Notes: a model not told the origin generated them from the letters alone. DNA of 64,000 bases from Nannocystis pusilla (GCF_026626665.1 NZ_JAPNKE010000002.1:6487168-6551167), one strand, 5' to 3'. Positions 1 through 9,190 are shown, counted from the stretch's first letter. Program-made: numbers and translations.

Positions 1-747
1 CTCGGCGGCTGCGTGATCTCGCATGAAAACCCGAACCTCCTCCTCGTCGCCGGCGACTCCGAGACCGCGACCGGCAAGGTGTGGGCGATCGAGGTCGTGC
101 GCGGCAATTGCGACCACATCGTCAACTTCAAGGGCGTCGCCCAGCTCGTCGCCGACACCCCCTACGTCGACGCCAACCTGGCTCTGGTCGAGTCGGGCCT
201 GATGTTCTACACCGCCTGGCCGATCAACCAGATCGGCCAATTGCTGCCCGGCCAGATGGTGCCCGCCGTCACCACCGACATGGCCGGGCTCGGCGTCGAG
301 AACTCCGTCAGCGGCCTCGGCTTCGTCCCGCCGGGCTTCCTCGACCCCGGCGGCATGCGCACGATCACCTGGCCGGGCGGCAAATGGTATCACCTCGACC
401 GCACCGCCAATGGCGACACCTACACCCTCGCCAACGCCCAGCAGACCGCCACGCTCCCCTTCGGCCCCGGCGGCTTCGCCTACGTGCCGAAGGGCTCGCC
501 CGGGTTCGAGGTCGACCACCTGATCGTCTCCGAGTGGTCGGCCGGCACCGTCGGCGTCTACCGGGTCGACGACCTCGGCGACCCGCTGCCCGAGTCGCGC
601 AAGGACTTTTACCTCGACTTCCCGAGCCCGTGGGGCGCCTACTTCGAGCCGCTCACCGGCGACTTCATGTTCCTCACCTGGGGCGCCGGGCAGGACCGGA
701 TCTACATCGTCCAGGGCTTCGAACCGCCGCCGCCGATCCCCCAATGA
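1..747 (+). CDS. C-terminal part of a secreted beta-rich protein (5' end outside window)
   Basis: The reading frame is already open at base 1 (Leu-Gly-Gly-Cys precedes the first possible GTG at 13), so the gene starts upstream of the window. The visible ~248 residues are rich in Gly, Pro and aromatic residues, with recurring short strands (VWAIEVV, LMFYTAW, VGVYRVDDLG, GQDRIYIVQG) of the kind seen in beta-propeller lipoproteins of myxobacteria. It ends in a Pro run before the stop. No catalytic motif is visible and I do not assign a family; the propeller idea rests on strand spacing only. Confidence 0.75.
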   Translation, partial: LGGCVISHENPNLLLVAGDSETATGKVWAIEVVRGNCDHIVNFKGVAQLVADTPYVDANLALVESGLMFYTAWPINQIGQLLPGQMVPAVTTDMAGLGVENSVSGLGFVPPGFLDPGGMRTITWPGGKWYHLDRTANGDTYTLANAQQTATLPFGPGGFAYVPKGSPGFEVDHLIVSEWSAGTVGVYRVDDLGDPLPESRKDFYLDFPSPWGAYFEPLTGDFMFLTWGAGQDRIYIVQGFEPPPPIPQ

Positions 748-895
748 GGGCAGCGCCGCGGGCCGGCGATAACGCCGATTCCCCGGCGGCTGCGCGCCCG
801 CGTTCGCGGGCGCGCCATGTCCGGGCGCGCAATCGCGGCTTGACGCCGCCGCCCTCGCTCGTCGCATCATGAGCGCGAGGGAGGATTTTTGAAAG

Positions 896-1570
896 ATGAG
901 TGACTCTTTCGGGGTGGTCGAGCGCGCCGCGGCGGCGCGAGGGTTCGATACCAACGTCGTCGTGACGCCGGACGTCGCGCGCAAGTTCGTCGCCGACGGC
1001 TATCGCTTCTGCGTGCGCTACGTCAGCCACAGCGCCACCGAGGGCGAGTCCGACATCTCGCGCGACGAAGCCCTGGGGATCCTCGGCGCCGGCCTGGCGC
1101 TGATGATCGTCCAGCACGTCCGCCGCTCCGGCTGGTCGCCGACCGCGGCGCTCGGCAGCAGCGACGGCGCCCTCGCGGCGCGCCACCTCGCCGACCTCGG
1201 CGCCCCGGCGCAGCTCACCGTGTGGACCGACGTCGAGGGCGTCGACCCGAGCGCGCCGCCCAACAACATCCTCACGTACGGCAACGCCTGGTACACCGCG
1301 GTCGCCGCCGCCGGCTTCACGCCCGGCCTCTACGTCGGCCGCCTGCCGCTGACGAGCGCCCAGCTCTACCGCGGCTTCAAGTTCCGCAACTACTGGAAGT
1401 CGGGCATCACCGAGGTCGACGTCCAGCGCCGCGGCTATCAAATGCTGCAGCTCCCGCCGGCCAACGATCTCGTCAACGGCATCCACATCGATCACGACGC
1501 GATCCAGCCCGACCAGCTCGGCGACCTGCCCACGTGGTGGATCGGCCGCAGCGACCCGCCCGTCAGCTGA
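896..1570 (+). CDS. DUF1906 / Rv2525c-like glycoside-hydrolase-like protein
   Basis: The 224-residue protein opens with a GFDTNVVVTPD segment near residue 16 and has FCVRYVSH, then LMIVQHVRRSGW and LTVWTDVEG, ending with a Gln-containing LQLP and a HIDHDAI segment. This order matches the TIM-barrel-like DUF1906 (Rv2525c-like) fold, related to GH25-type hydrolases and often used on cell-wall substrates. The acidic residues of GFD and TDVEG sit where the family places its putative catalytic pair. There is no signal peptide in the chosen frame. The ATG follows a purine-rich GAGGGAGGA. The gene ends 3 bases from the convergent neighbour. The substrate is unknown. Confidence 0.85.
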   Translation: MSDSFGVVERAAAARGFDTNVVVTPDVARKFVADGYRFCVRYVSHSATEGESDISRDEALGILGAGLALMIVQHVRRSGWSPTAALGSSDGALAARHLADLGAPAQLTVWTDVEGVDPSAPPNNILTYGNAWYTAVAAAGFTPGLYVGRLPLTSAQLYRGFKFRNYWKSGITEVDVQRRGYQMLQLPPANDLVNGIHIDHDAIQPDQLGDLPTWWIGRSDPPVS

Positions 1571-1573
1571 TCG

Positions 1574-2269
1574 TCACTCGCGGTCGGGCCGCAGCGGCGC
1601 CTGCACGCGCGGGTGCGGCCCCGTGCGCGCCGGCGGCGTCGTCCAGCCGTAGCGATGCGACACCACCCGCAGCGCGAACGTCACCGCGATCGCCGCCGCC
1701 GCCGCCCGCGGCGGCCGCCACTCGAGCGCCACGGTCAGCCCGCAGAACAGCGCCGCCCCGGCGCCCGCCACCAGCGCGTAGTACTCGCCGGGCTTGAACA
1801 GGAACGGCTCCTCGCGCACCAGCACGTCGCGCAGGAGCCCGCCGCCGACGGCGTTGACCACCCCGATGAAGCCCGCCGCGCCGACGCCGAGCCCGAGCGC
1901 CAGCGACTTCTGCACCCCGACCACCGCGTAGGTGCCGAGGCCGATCGCGTCGACCACGAACAGGAGCCCGCGGATCCGGTCGAGCGCCGTCGCGAAGAAG
2001 TAGCCGAACACGCTGGCGATCAGCACCACCAGCAAATAGCGGCTGTCCTGCACGCACACCGGCGGGCCCTGCTGCAGGAACAGCCCGTCGCGCAGGAGCC
2101 CGCCGCCGACCCCGGTCGCCAGCGCCACCACGAACAATCCCACCGGATCGTAGCCGCGGCGGGCCGCCAGCAGCGCGCCGCTGAGCCCGAACAGCAGCGT
2201 CGCGCCGAGGTCGAAGTAGAGCGGCAGCTGGAAGAACTCCTCGGGGTGGACGACCACGGGCCCGAGCAT
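1574..2269 (-). CDS. TRIC/UPF0126 family membrane protein
   Basis: About 231 residues with seven predicted hydrophobic segments. The protein has two copies of the family repeat, each with a glycine-rich GGGLLRD turn (first after VALATGVGG, second after FIGVVNAVG), which is the hallmark of the UPF0126/trimeric intracellular cation channel-like family. Bacterial relatives are small inner-membrane cation (K+) channels. I chose the ATG at 2269 because the longer frame upstream is Arg-rich and low-complexity, while MLGPVVVHPEEFFQLP leads straight into the first membrane span. It converges on the DUF1906 gene and is divergent from the EXPERA-like gene. Confidence 0.88.
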   Translation of the reverse strand: MLGPVVVHPEEFFQLPLYFDLGATLLFGLSGALLAARRGYDPVGLFVVALATGVGGGLLRDGLFLQQGPPVCVQDSRYLLVVLIASVFGYFFATALDRIRGLLFVVDAIGLGTYAVVGVQKSLALGLGVGAAGFIGVVNAVGGGLLRDVLVREEPFLFKPGEYYALVAGAGAALFCGLTVALEWRPPRAAAAAIAVTFALRVVSHRYGWTTPPARTGPHPRVQAPLRPDRE

Positions 2270-2577
2270 AGCGCGGTCACCGACGAGGGCCCGCTCGCGC
2301 TGCCCCGCACCACGCCCGCCCCTCGCGGTCAAGCGCGTCCCGTCTTCGTGCAGCGAGCCGGCGACCCGCGATCGCCGCGACCCCTTCGCACGCGTCGCGC
2401 ATGAGCACGTGCGACCCATCCGCGCCGTCGCGGGGCAGTTGCTTCGTCTCGCGCTGCCACGACGCGCTCGCGGGCCGATCCTCGGCGCGCCGCGGCTCTT
2501 CTCATCGGGGCGTCCCGCGGCGCGCGGTGTGATCCGGTCGGCAACGCCGCGCGCCGGGCCTCTAGACTCCGCCCGCC
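2270..2577. other. Divergent intergenic region
   Basis: About 308 bases between two divergently read membrane-protein genes. It must hold both promoters, but I see no clear -35/-10 pair, inverted repeat or small gene in it. Confidence 0.5.
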
Positions 2578-3099
2578 ATGTCCACGCCCGACAAAATGTC
2601 CACGAGCGACCGCGTCATCATCGGCCTGCTGGCGTTCTTCCTCTGCATCGCCTTCTCGCTCGAGCTCTACTGGATCGTCTACAACGACAGCCTGGTCGCC
2701 CGCGCCGACCACGAGCTGTTCGCCAGGCTGTTCCAGATCTACGGCGACGCCGACCGGGCGTACTACGACAAGATCACGCCGATGGCGATCGGCCTCGAGC
2801 AGATCAACGTCTTCATCACCCAGATCGTCAACGTCTGGCTGCTGTGGGCCATCGTCCAGCGCGTGTACTACCGCCACATCCTCCAGCTCTTCGTCGGCTC
2901 GTACCTCGCCTATTCGGTGGTGCTCTACTTCTGGGCCGCGCACGTCACCGGCTACCCCGACATGCGCTACCAGTCGCCCTACACCTTCTTCCTGTTCTAC
3001 GCGCCCAACCTGCCGTGGCTGCTCGGCTACGCCTACATGGCGTGGGACTCGATCCGCTACCTCGGCGCGCGCCTGCGCGGCCACGCCTCCGCCGCGTGA
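2578..3099 (+). CDS. EXPERA/emopamil-binding-like membrane protein
   Basis: A 173-residue protein with four hydrophobic stretches (about residues 14-34, 78-95, 100-122 and 138-158). Charged and aromatic residues lie in the membrane segments (SLELYWIVYND, LEQINVFITQIVNVWL, APNLPWLLGYAYMAWDS). This arrangement is reminiscent of the EXPERA domain of emopamil-binding proteins and TMEM97, which are sterol-isomerase-like or sterol-transport-like membrane proteins. The match is by pattern only, without a decisive catalytic signature, so the function stays open. It precedes the Nudix gene by 58 bases on the same strand and may share a transcript with it. Confidence 0.7.
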   Translation: MSTPDKMSTSDRVIIGLLAFFLCIAFSLELYWIVYNDSLVARADHELFARLFQIYGDADRAYYDKITPMAIGLEQINVFITQIVNVWLLWAIVQRVYYRHILQLFVGSYLAYSVVLYFWAAHVTGYPDMRYQSPYTFFLFYAPNLPWLLGYAYMAWDSIRYLGARLRGHASAA

Positions 3100-3157
3100 T
3101 CGCGCCTCGCGGCCTCGCCCCGCGGCGCCGTGCTAACGTCGGCCGCGGAGCACCCGC

Positions 3158-3715
3158 GTGACCACGTTGAAGCCCTTCCGTTACGGCGAGCGCCGCGAGC
3201 TGGCGACCACGCCGATCTTCCGCCTGCAGGAGATCGAGGCCGAGCACCCGCGCACCGGCAGCCTGCGCCCGTACGTCACCCTCGACGCGCCCGACTGGGT
3301 CAACCTCGTCGCCCTGACCCCCGAGGGTCAGCTCGTGCTGGTCCGCCAGTGGCGCCACGGCACCCGCCGCTTCGAGCTCGAGCTGCCGGCCGGCGCGATC
3401 GAGCCCGACGAGACGCCGGAGCAGGCGGCCGCGCGCGAGCTGCTCGAAGAGACAGGTTATTCCGCCGCCTCGATCGTCCGCCTCGGCGAGGTCGCCCCCA
3501 ACGCCGCCTTTCAGGGCAACCGCTGCTACACCGTCCTCGCCGAGGGCTGTCGCCGCACCGGCGAGACCGCCTTCGACGAGGGCGAGGACATCGAGATCGT
3601 CCTGTGCAGCCCGGCCGAGCTGCGCCCCCAGGTCGGCGACACGGTGATCAACTCGATGGTCATCTGCGGCCTCTACTGGTGGTTCGAGCGCCAAGGCCGG
3701 GTCGCCTGGCCCTGA
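3158..3715 (+). CDS. Nudix hydrolase, ADP-ribose pyrophosphatase-like
   Basis: The 185-residue protein contains a complete Nudix box (G-x5-E-x7-REL-L-EE-T-GY) at about residues 75-98, giving the Mg2+-binding helix. Upstream are a strand pair and VLVRQWRHGTRR, typical of the ADP-ribose/sugar-nucleotide pyrophosphatase branch. It should hydrolyse a nucleoside diphosphate linked to another moiety, in the cytoplasm. The start is a GTG at 3158, just after a purine-rich GCGGAG. The stop codon is directly followed by a copy of the dispersed GACAT(A/G)TCCCGAAGG motif, and the GlcG-like gene converges from the other side. Confidence 0.92.
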   Translation: MTTLKPFRYGERRELATTPIFRLQEIEAEHPRTGSLRPYVTLDAPDWVNLVALTPEGQLVLVRQWRHGTRRFELELPAGAIEPDETPEQAAARELLEETGYSAASIVRLGEVAPNAAFQGNRCYTVLAEGCRRTGETAFDEGEDIEIVLCSPAELRPQVGDTVINSMVICGLYWWFERQGRVAWP

Positions 3716-3735
3716 AGACATATCCCGAAGGCCAG
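3716..3735. repeat. Copy of the dispersed GACATGTCC-family motif
   Basis: Directly after the Nudix stop codon the sequence reads AGACATATCCCGAAGGCCAG, one of about twenty related copies in the window. It occupies most of the 24-base gap between two convergent genes, where a bidirectional terminator would be expected. Confidence 0.55.
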
Positions 3736-3739
3736 CCTC

Positions 3740-4198
3740 TCAGCGCCCGTCCACCCCCGCGCGGCGCTCCCACGAAGCTGCGCCCTGCTCCCGCGGCGCC
3801 CCGGTCTCGCGCAGCGCCGCCAGCCCGGCCTGCACGCATTCGAGGTCTTGCTCGCCCGTCCCGCCGCCGACCCCGATCGCCCCGATCGCCCGCCCCTCGA
3901 CCACGATCGGCAGCCCCGCGCCGACCGAGCCGAGCCGGGGCAGCCGCGCCGCTCCCGGCGGCAGCACCTCGCCCGGCGGCGACGGCCCGAACAGGGCGGT
4001 GAAGGCCTTGCTCTGCGCCACCTCCGAGCTGACGAGCGGCGCCCCGCCCATGCGACACAGCGCCATCACCACCCCGCTCGCGTCGAGCACCGCCACCGAT
4101 CGCGGCACCCCGAGCGCCCGCGCCCGCTCGACCACTGCGAACACGATCGCCTGGGCCGCGAGGTGCGAGACGCTGAACTTGACGTCGCTCGATTCCAT
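3740..4198 (-). CDS. GlcG/HbpS-like heme-binding domain protein
   Basis: About 152 residues. The order SVSHLAAQAIVFAVVERARALG, VAVLDASGVVMAL, SKAFTALFG, GAGLPIVVEGRAIGAIGVGGG and EQDLECVQAGLAAL follows the small alpha/beta GlcG/HbpS (DUF336) fold. Members bind heme, cobalamin or other ligands, or occur beside glycolate and diol dehydratase genes; none of those neighbours is present here. The final ~20 residues are extra, Arg/Ala-rich and probably disordered. I chose ATG 4198; a longer start at 4222 adds eight residues of no family character. Confidence 0.85.
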   Translation of the reverse strand: MESSDVKFSVSHLAAQAIVFAVVERARALGVPRSVAVLDASGVVMALCRMGGAPLVSSEVAQSKAFTALFGPSPPGEVLPPGAARLPRLGSVGAGLPIVVEGRAIGAIGVGGGTGEQDLECVQAGLAALRETGAPREQGAASWERRAGVDGR

Positions 4199-5300
4199 GG
4201 TCGTCCTTCCGCTTGCCGCCACTCGAATTCGTAACGCCCATTGGCCGCATGCCCGCAGATCCTTCTGCCGAAACGACGCTCACGACGCGTCAGCGCACCG
4301 CCACCGCAACCGCGGCGAATCATACTCGGGTCACGCGGGGCCGGCGCGACCTTCGACACGGTGATGTGAACCGGCCGCGGCGCCGTCGGCTCGCCCCCGC
4401 GCCGCCCCCCGCGAATACGTCGACTATCACTGTTTCCAGGCGGTGCCCCCGCCCGACGGTCCGCGATTGCGACCGCGCCGGCCCGTGCGGATCGCGCCTG
4501 CCCCTCGCGGTCTGCGAGCAACAGTGAGGCCGCCGGCCGACGGGGCCCCGGCGCCGTCGACAGGAACACCCACACGAACTCGTGGTCGGTCGCCGGGACT
4601 CGCATGCCCTGCTGGTTCGTCTCCGGCACCCCGGCCTTCCGTCACCTCGAGCGGCGACCGAGCGCCGGCGACCCGCGTACCCACCTGCGCAGCGCACCCG
4701 CGGCCGGACGGCCGGCGCCGGACTCCTCGCAATCGTCGCCGGAGCGCTCACGCCCCAATCCCCACTACCACCATTCGTCATCCTCGATCCGCGGTCGCAT
4801 TTTACGGCGCCTGACTCAAAGGCCACACATGCCTTCGACTCGTCCTGAGTTCGCTCACGATTATTGACTGCAATGATGCAAGGCCGCCCCGACGTCGAGC
4901 TGACTGACAGTCGCGCGACCGGGGCCGCCTGCGAGCACGACCTCGACTCACGCGTCGGGTGAACAGCGCCCCCGAGCCTCTCCCCGCCGCCCCCGGCCCG
5001 ACCTCCACGCCGGAACGCGCCGACGTCGTCAACCGGGTCCCCCGCCGAGGTCCTCGTCTCGCCCCCCGGCGTGTAGCGTCTGCAACGGATCCCCGGCGAG
5101 CGAATGACTATCGCCGGCCGCAGATCGATCTCGCCTGTCGGCGGCCCGCGACCTCACGCGCCGCACCTCGAAGATCCCGCCGTTGCACCGCGCCGCAGCC
5201 ACGGCTCGCGAATGCGTCGCGACGACAGCGTGGCGCCGACGCGGCGGAGCCAACACCTGCGATCGCCGTCCTGCGAGCGTCGCCGGCCGCGAGCGTCGCT
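4199..5300. other. Long intergenic region, no supported gene
   Basis: About 1.1 kb between the GlcG-like gene and the Cys-rich lipoprotein. All open frames here are short, Arg/Pro/Ala-rich and mutually overlapping, as expected of non-coding GC-rich DNA. The stretch around 4770-4900 is noticeably more AT-rich and includes TTGACTGC at 4865, a possible -35 element. I cannot pair it with a convincing -10. Confidence 0.5.
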
Positions 5301-7799
5301 GTGGTAGCGTCCGCGCGATGCATCGCGTTCAGAATCATAGCTGGCAGCGTTTCTCGTCCCTCGGCGCCCCGGCGCTGGAGCCTCGGCCTGCTCGGAAGCC
5401 TGTGGCTGACGGCCTGCCCGAATAACCCCTCCGCCAGCGGCACCGACACCGACACCAGCAGCAGCGGCACCGATACCACCACCGACGCCCAGACCACGGC
5501 CCCGCCGACGACCACGGTCCCCACCACCTCGACGACCGGCCCGACCAGCACCACCACCGAGACCGCGACGACGACCGACACGACCACCACGACCACCACG
5601 ACCACCGGCGACACCGAGACCGGCGGCGACGGCGTGTGCGGCGACGGCATGCTCGACGCTGGCGAGGCGTGCGACGACGGGGCCGACAACGGCCCGGGCA
5701 AGTCGTGCAACGCGACCTGCGGCCTCAACGTGTGCGGCGACGGCGACGCCGGTCCGGACGAGGAGTGCGACGACGGGGCCGACAACGCCGACGGCAACAG
5801 CTGCAAGGCCGACTGCACCGACAACGTCTGCGGCGACGGGGCCAAGGGCCCGGGCGAGGGCTGCGACGACGGCAACGACGTCGACGACGACGAGTGCAGC
5901 AACGCCTGCGCCCTCGCCTCGTGCGGCGACGCGGTCGTCGGCCCGACCGAGGAGTGCGACGACGGCGACACCGACAACACCGACGAATGCACCGAGACCT
6001 GCACCCTCGCCACCTGCAGCGACGGCTTCCTGCAGTCCGGCGCCGGCGAGGAGTGCGACGACGGCCCCGACAACGCCGACGCCGCCGCCTGCACCAGCGA
6101 ATGCACGCTCGCCGTGTGCGGCGACGGCCACGTCTTCAGCACCGGCGACGGCCTCGAGGAGTGCGACAACGGCGGCGACAACGGCCCCGGCAAGGCCTGC
6201 AAGGCCGACTGCACCCTCAACGTCTGCGGCGACGGCGACCAGAGCCCCGACGAGGCCTGCGACGACGGCAATCAGGACCCCGGCGACGGCTGCTCCGCCG
6301 CGTGCAAGCTCGAGGCCTGCGGCAACGCCGTCCTCGACCCGGGCGAGGCCTGCGACGACGGCCAGAACGGCGACAACGACGACGGCTGCACCGACCTGTG
6401 CAAGCTGCCCGCCTGCGGCGACGGCTTCGAGCAGGCCAGCGAGGGCGAGGGCTGCGACCTCGGCCCGCAGAACAGCGACACCGGCGCCTGCACCCTCGCC
6501 TGCGCCGACGCGACCTGCGGCGACGGACTCGTCCACGCCGGCGTCGAGCAGTGCGACGACGGCCCCAACAACGGCCCCGGCAAGGCCTGCAGGGCCGGCT
6601 GCCTCGCCAACGTCTGCGGCGACGGCGACCAGGGCCCCGGCGAGGGCTGCGACGACGGCAACACCAGCGACGACGACGCCTGCACCAGCGCCTGCAAGCC
6701 CGCGAGCTGCGGCGACGGCATCAAGCAACCCGGCGAGGCGTGCGACCTCGGCGACGCCAACAGCAACACCGGCGCCTGCACCCTCGGGTGCACCCTGCCC
6801 GCCTGCGGCGACGGCTTCGTCCAGGCCGGCGCCGGCGAGGTCTGCGACGACGGCAACCTGTCGAGCAGCGACGCCTGCCTCGCCACCTGCCAACCGGCCG
6901 CCTGCCACGACGACGTCCTCCACGTCGGCGTCGAGCAGTGCGACGACGGCAACACCGACGACACCGACGCCTGCGTGCTCGAGTGCGTCGACGCCACCTG
7001 CGGCGACGGCCTGCTCCACGCCGGCGTCGAGCAGTGCGACGACGCCAACACCGTCGCCACCGACGCCTGCACCAACGCCTGCAAGCCCGCGACCTGCGGC
7101 GACGGCATCGTCTGGGCCGGCCAGGAGCAGTGCGACGACGCCAACGCCAACAACGACGACGCCTGCACCAACGCCTGCACCCTCGGCCTGTGCGTCAACG
7201 GCGTCCAGAACGCCGGCGAGCTCGGCGTCGACTGCGGCGGCCCCTGCCCCAAGCAATGCCTGGTGATCAACGAGGTCGACTACGACCAGCCCGGCACCGA
7301 CAACGCCGAGTTCGTGGAGATCTTGAACGTCTCGAGCGGACCGGTGAGCCTCGCCGGCCACTGGCTGGTGCCGGTCAACGGAAGCAACAACCAGGCCTAC
7401 TCGGCGGTGGACCTCGGCGCGTCGTTCCCCACCCTCGCCGCGGGCCAGTACCTGGTCGTGGTGTGGGGCAACGTCACCGTCCCCAACGGTCAACTCAAGC
7501 TGGTCGCCAACATGATGAGCGTCATCCTTCAAAACGGCTCGCCCGACGGCGTCGCGCTCGTGCACGTGCCGAGCAAGCAGTACATCGACGCCCTGTCCTA
7601 CGCCGGCGAGATCAACGGCGTGACCTTCATGGGCGTCGGCCCCTTCAACCTGGTCGAGGGCACCCCCGCCAACCTCGTCGACTCCGCCAACAACGCGGGC
7701 TCGCTGAGCCGGATCCCCAACGGCATCGACACCAACCAGATGGGCGTCGACTGGAAGTTCACGAACACTCTGACCCCGGGCGCCGCCAACGTGCCCTGA
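5301..7799 (+). CDS. Surface lipoprotein: 16 myxobacterial Cys-rich repeats plus lamin-tail domain
   Basis: A hydrophobic WSLGLLGSLWLTAC lipobox (about residues 26-39) is followed by ~60 residues of Thr/Ser/Asp linker. Sixteen tandem copies of a ~28-36 residue motif follow, of form CGDG-x(4-8)-GE-x-CDDG-x(2-6)-D-x-C-x3-C, the Myxococcus cysteine-rich repeat. A seventeenth, divergent CGGPCPKQC unit comes next. The C-terminal ~175 residues (INEVDYDQPG, NAEFVEILN, GQYLVVVWGN) form a lamin-tail domain. It is probably an extracellular disulfide-rich stalk with an adhesive tip. Start: GTG 5301 is the nearest in-frame start to the lipobox; the ATG at 5318 is out of frame. Copies 4, 8 and 14 deviate at the CGDG motif. 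Confidence 0.85.
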   Translation: MVASARCIAFRIIAGSVSRPSAPRRWSLGLLGSLWLTACPNNPSASGTDTDTSSSGTDTTTDAQTTAPPTTTVPTTSTTGPTSTTTETATTTDTTTTTTTTTGDTETGGDGVCGDGMLDAGEACDDGADNGPGKSCNATCGLNVCGDGDAGPDEECDDGADNADGNSCKADCTDNVCGDGAKGPGEGCDDGNDVDDDECSNACALASCGDAVVGPTEECDDGDTDNTDECTETCTLATCSDGFLQSGAGEECDDGPDNADAAACTSECTLAVCGDGHVFSTGDGLEECDNGGDNGPGKACKADCTLNVCGDGDQSPDEACDDGNQDPGDGCSAACKLEACGNAVLDPGEACDDGQNGDNDDGCTDLCKLPACGDGFEQASEGEGCDLGPQNSDTGACTLACADATCGDGLVHAGVEQCDDGPNNGPGKACRAGCLANVCGDGDQGPGEGCDDGNTSDDDACTSACKPASCGDGIKQPGEACDLGDANSNTGACTLGCTLPACGDGFVQAGAGEVCDDGNLSSSDACLATCQPAACHDDVLHVGVEQCDDGNTDDTDACVLECVDATCGDGLLHAGVEQCDDANTVATDACTNACKPATCGDGIVWAGQEQCDDANANNDDACTNACTLGLCVNGVQNAGELGVDCGGPCPKQCLVINEVDYDQPGTDNAEFVEILNVSSGPVSLAGHWLVPVNGSNNQAYSAVDLGASFPTLAAGQYLVVVWGNVTVPNGQLKLVANMMSVILQNGSPDGVALVHVPSKQYIDALSYAGEINGVTFMGVGPFNLVEGTPANLVDSANNAGSLSRIPNGIDTNQMGVDWKFTNTLTPGAANVP

Positions 7800-7870
7800 G
7801 CCGCGAAGCGCGCGGCTGCCCTGCACCGGCGCAGCCGCGCGAAGCCCTCGCTCTTCATAGATGACCCAAC

Positions 7871-7894
7871 GAACATGTCCGCATGGGCATGTTC
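7871..7894. terminator. Hairpin between convergent genes (GACATGTCC family)
   Basis: GAACATGTCC and GGGCATGTTC pair over ten positions (one G-T wobble) around a GCAT loop. The hairpin sits in the 289-base gap between the end of the Cys-rich lipoprotein and the end of the WYL regulator. No U-tract follows on the + strand. A smaller TGTCC/GGACA pair lies at 7928-7941. The terminator role is inferred from position. Confidence 0.5.
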
Positions 7895-8088
7895 CAAAAA
7901 CATCATCGCCGCCGCCCGCGTGGGCCATGTCCCCGCGGACAGGCGGTTTCTGGCCGGCTCGCGGCCCGAGCCAAGCGCGTCCCGGCCCCTTCCAGAACCC
8001 GCGCGGCAACGCGTCGAGTGTCGAGCCGATGCCGGCCCGACGAGCGGTAGCGAAGCGGCGCGGGCGGCACATCACGCCGCGGACATCG

Positions 8089-9108
8089 TCAGCGTCGCTT
8101 CGCCCGGCTCCGCGGCTTCGACCGCCGAGCCGTCGTCGTCGGCTGGGTGCGTCCGACGCCCGGCACGAGCGTCGTACCGAGCCGGCTCAGCACCGATTCC
8201 ATCTGGGGCACCAATTCCTGCCCTTCGATCAGCTCCGCATCCTGCCCCACCATCGCGAGCTGAGCGACCAGCGTTTCGATGCTGTCGGCCCCGACTCGCA
8301 GCAGGCTGTGGCTTGCGCCGTCCGGTTCGAGGATCCCGCACCAGGTGGGAATGCGGGACGCGAGCGTGGTCGCGCTCCCTCTCAGCCGCAGCGTCACCCG
8401 GCAGGCGAACGGCGCATAGGCGATGCCGCGTTCGAGGTACGCGGCGACATCGGCCGGTTGCGTGCGCGCGGCGAAGACGGCGCCGGTGCTCGGCCGGGCC
8501 ACGATGCGGTCGATCCGGAACGTGCGCCAGTCGCTGCGCGACAGATCCCAGGCGATCAGGTACCAGCGCCGGCCGTAGCTCGCGACGCGCAGGGGTTCCA
8601 CCCGCCGACGACTCGCGGCGCCGTGATGATCGCGGTAGGTGAACTCCAGCGTCAGGCAATCGCGACACGCGGTGGCGATGCCGGTCAGGATGTCCGCATT
8701 CGCCAGCGGTTCGCCCATGCGCAGCGCAATCGTCACCGCATGCAACGCCGATGCGCGCCGCCGCAGTCGCGCCGGCAACATCTGGTCGAGCTTCGCAAGC
8801 AGGCGCAGCGCGGTGTCCTCGATGCCGCCGATGGACGCGGTGGCGACCCGCAGCGCCATCGCCAGCGCCACCGCCTCGTCGTCGTCGAGCACCAGCGGCG
8901 GCAGATCGGCGCCTCGGCCGAGCGAGTAGCCGCCACCGATGCCGGCCGAGGCCTCGACCGGGTAACCGAGCTCGCGCAGACGGTCGACGTCGCGCCGCAC
9001 GGTCCGCGTGTCCACCTCCAGAGTCTCCGCCAGCGCCGCTCCCGACCAATGGCGGCGCGATTGCAGCAGACTGGCGAGGCGCAGCAGGCGGGCCGAGGTG
9101 GACAGCAC
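8089..9108 (-). CDS. YafY-type HTH-WYL transcriptional regulator
   Basis: The 339-residue protein has an N-terminal winged HTH (about 4-58; LLRLASLLQSRRHWSGAALAE then VDTRTVRRDVDRLRELG). It continues with GGYSLGRGADLPPLVLDDDEAVAL and a central WYL domain whose core is RRWYLIAWDLSRSDWRTFRIDRI (~195-220). A C-terminal WCX extension completes the family architecture. Such regulators sense a ligand through the WYL pocket and usually repress a divergent gene. Here the divergent gene encodes a GST 83 bases away, with an inverted repeat between them. The last ~15 residues are a basic Ser/Thr/Arg tail. Confidence 0.92.
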   Translation of the reverse strand: MLSTSARLLRLASLLQSRRHWSGAALAETLEVDTRTVRRDVDRLRELGYPVEASAGIGGGYSLGRGADLPPLVLDDDEAVALAMALRVATASIGGIEDTALRLLAKLDQMLPARLRRRASALHAVTIALRMGEPLANADILTGIATACRDCLTLEFTYRDHHGAASRRRVEPLRVASYGRRWYLIAWDLSRSDWRTFRIDRIVARPSTGAVFAARTQPADVAAYLERGIAYAPFACRVTLRLRGSATTLASRIPTWCGILEPDGASHSLLRVGADSIETLVAQLAMVGQDAELIEGQELVPQMESVLSRLGTTLVPGVGRTQPTTTARRSKPRSRAKRR

Positions 9109-9122
9109 GCCGCGAAGCTATC

Positions 9123-9141
9123 GCGGACAGAACATGTCCGC
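9123..9141. promoter_or_regulatory. Candidate operator between WYL regulator and GST
   Basis: GCGGACA-GAACA-TGTCCGC: perfect 7-bp arms around a 5-base spacer, 50 bases before the GST start and 14 bases before the regulator start. Position and symmetry fit autoregulation by the WYL protein. However, the half-site TGTCC also belongs to the motif family dispersed through the window, so specificity is uncertain. Confidence 0.5.
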
Positions 9142-9190
9142 AATGGGCGCTAGTCTCTCTGCCGTCCCCCAGCCACCTGGAAGGCCCATC

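Noticed and set aside
4213..4867. Several overlapping short frames on both strands
   Set aside because: All are Arg/Pro/Ala-rich, overlap each other and lack domains or ribosome sites.
5154..8075. Very long minus-strand open frame opposite the Cys-rich lipoprotein
   Set aside because: It mirrors the GC-periodic repeat array of the plus-strand gene, has Ala/Val/Gly low-complexity sequence and no domain; the plus-strand protein has a lipobox, repeats and a lamin-tail domain.
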